Positions 63,533 to 64,000 of a stretch of DNA of 64,000 nt are shown in pieces (positions within the stretch are counted from its first letter, which is position 1; each line of letters begins with the position of its first letter). Under the pieces are notes generated by a model that saw only the letters and a list, made by a program, of their open reading frames with translations, did not search any database and had not been told where the DNA came from. The stretch spans positions 1 through 64,000 of the forward strand of contig NZ_BOMQ01000004.1 in NCBI RefSeq assembly GCF_016862275.1, read 5' to 3'. The position numbers were made by a program, and so were the translations under genes. This DNA is from Actinoplanes nipponensis. GTDB lineage: Bacteria; Actinomycetota; Actinomycetes; Mycobacteriales; Micromonosporaceae.

Positions 63533-64000
63533 CTCGCACCGCGCGCATCGAGCGCGTCACCAAAGAGACCAAGGTGCTCGTCGAGATCGACCTCGACGGC
63601 ACGGGCCGGGGCGACCTGGCCACCGGCGTGGGTTTCTACGACCACATGCTCAACCAGCTCGCCAAGCACGGCGGCTTCGACCTGACCGTGCGCACCGAGG
63701 GCGACCTCGAGATCGACGCGCACCACACCATGGAGGACACGGCCATCGCGCTGGGCGAGGCGTTCGCCCGGGCGCTGGGCGACAAGGCCGGGATCCGCCG
63801 GTACGGCTCGGCGACCATCCCGATGGACGAGGTGCTGGTCCGCGCGGCGGTCGACCTGTCCGGCCGGCCGTACGTGGTGCACGAGGAGCCGGAGCTGGCG
63901 CCGTACATCGGGCCGGTCTACCCGACCAGCATGACCCGGCACATCTTCGAGTCTTTCGGCCACGCCGCCAAGGTGACCCTGCACGTCAGCGTGCTGCGCG
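63529..64000 (+). CDS. hisB: Imidazoleglycerol-phosphate dehydratase, cut by window edge
   Basis: GTG 63529 overlaps the hisC stop. About 157 codons are visible of roughly 200. The reading frame shows [57 protein letters not shown] (metal-binding His/Glu), [16 protein letters not shown] and [13 protein letters not shown]. It is the monofunctional dehydratase, without the phosphatase domain found fused to it in enteric bacteria. The 3' end lies outside the window. Confidence 0.96.
   Translation, partial: MTRTARIERVTKETKVLVEIDLDGTGRGDLATGVGFYDHMLNQLAKHGGFDLTVRTEGDLEIDAHHTMEDTAIALGEAFARALGDKAGIRRYGSATIPMDEVLVRAAVDLSGRPYVVHEEPELAPYIGPVYPTSMTRHIFESFGHAAKVTLHVSVLR

Overview
The window is very GC-rich actinobacterial chromosome and fits the family Micromonosporaceae best (Actinoplanes or Micromonospora type). 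The grounds are: GTG, TTG and even CTG starts, dense 4-nt start/stop overlaps, and many promoters of the form TAnnnT six to eight bases before a GTG start, which implies leaderless mRNAs. Gene content agrees: an imuA'-imuB-dnaE2 mutasome, MurT/GatD, TraR/DksA-like and DivIVA proteins, a c-di-AMP riboswitch before an NlpC/P60 gene, and a dcw cluster without murD. I saw no rRNA, tRNA, insertion sequence, phage or CRISPR array.

Layout. (1) 0.2-8.8 kb: an error-prone repair cassette. A damage-type promoter and a LexA box precede a HEPN-domain gene, then come imuA', imuB and dnaE2. (2) 8.9-14.4 kb: a subtilisin-inhibitor-like secreted protein, a TetR/SnoaL-like pair, a methyltransferase, an alkaline-phosphatase-superfamily gene, dinB and a DUF3040 gene. 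(3) 14.4-15.4 kb: a non-coding stretch made largely of degenerate tandem repeats. (4) 15.4-20.2 kb, minus strand: moxR, a DUF58 gene and a transglutaminase/DUF3488 gene. (5) 20.4-24.8 kb: leuS behind a leucine leader peptide and attenuator, then aroA. (6) 24.8-27.6 kb, minus strand: murT, gatD and a TVP38-family gene. (7) 27.9-29.2 kb: promoter, long leader with a ydaO-type riboswitch, NlpC/P60 hydrolase and a strong terminator. (8) 29.4-47.7 kb: the division and wall cluster mraZ, rsmH, ftsL, ftsI, murE, murF, mraY, ftsW, murG, murC, ftsQ, ftsZ, yggS-type gene, sepF, yggT-type gene, divIVA. (9) 47.8-54.1 kb: an acidic membrane protein, a DUF167 gene, a cation/proton antiporter, a TraR/DksA protein, lspA, an rluD-type gene and an anchored protein of unknown function. 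(10) 54.1-64 kb: a ParA-like ATPase, replicative dnaE1, a small membrane protein, a LON-domain protein, and hisD-hisC-hisB running off the edge.

How it fits together. Precursor synthesis (MurC, E, F, MraY, MurG), lipid II amidation (MurT/GatD), septal synthesis (FtsW/FtsI) and Z-ring placement (FtsZ, SepF, DivIVA) sit close together. The missing murD and the altered substrate-facing motifs of MurC suggest a lineage-specific start to the stem peptide.

The points I find most worth following are: the HEPN gene at the head of the mutasome under apparent dual damage control; a 15-nt promoter element shared exactly between that cassette and dinB; a roughly 220-residue repeat insertion in ImuA'; the leucine attenuator at leuS; and the murD gap with the divergent MurC. 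All functional calls come from reading translations and motifs; no database search was possible.
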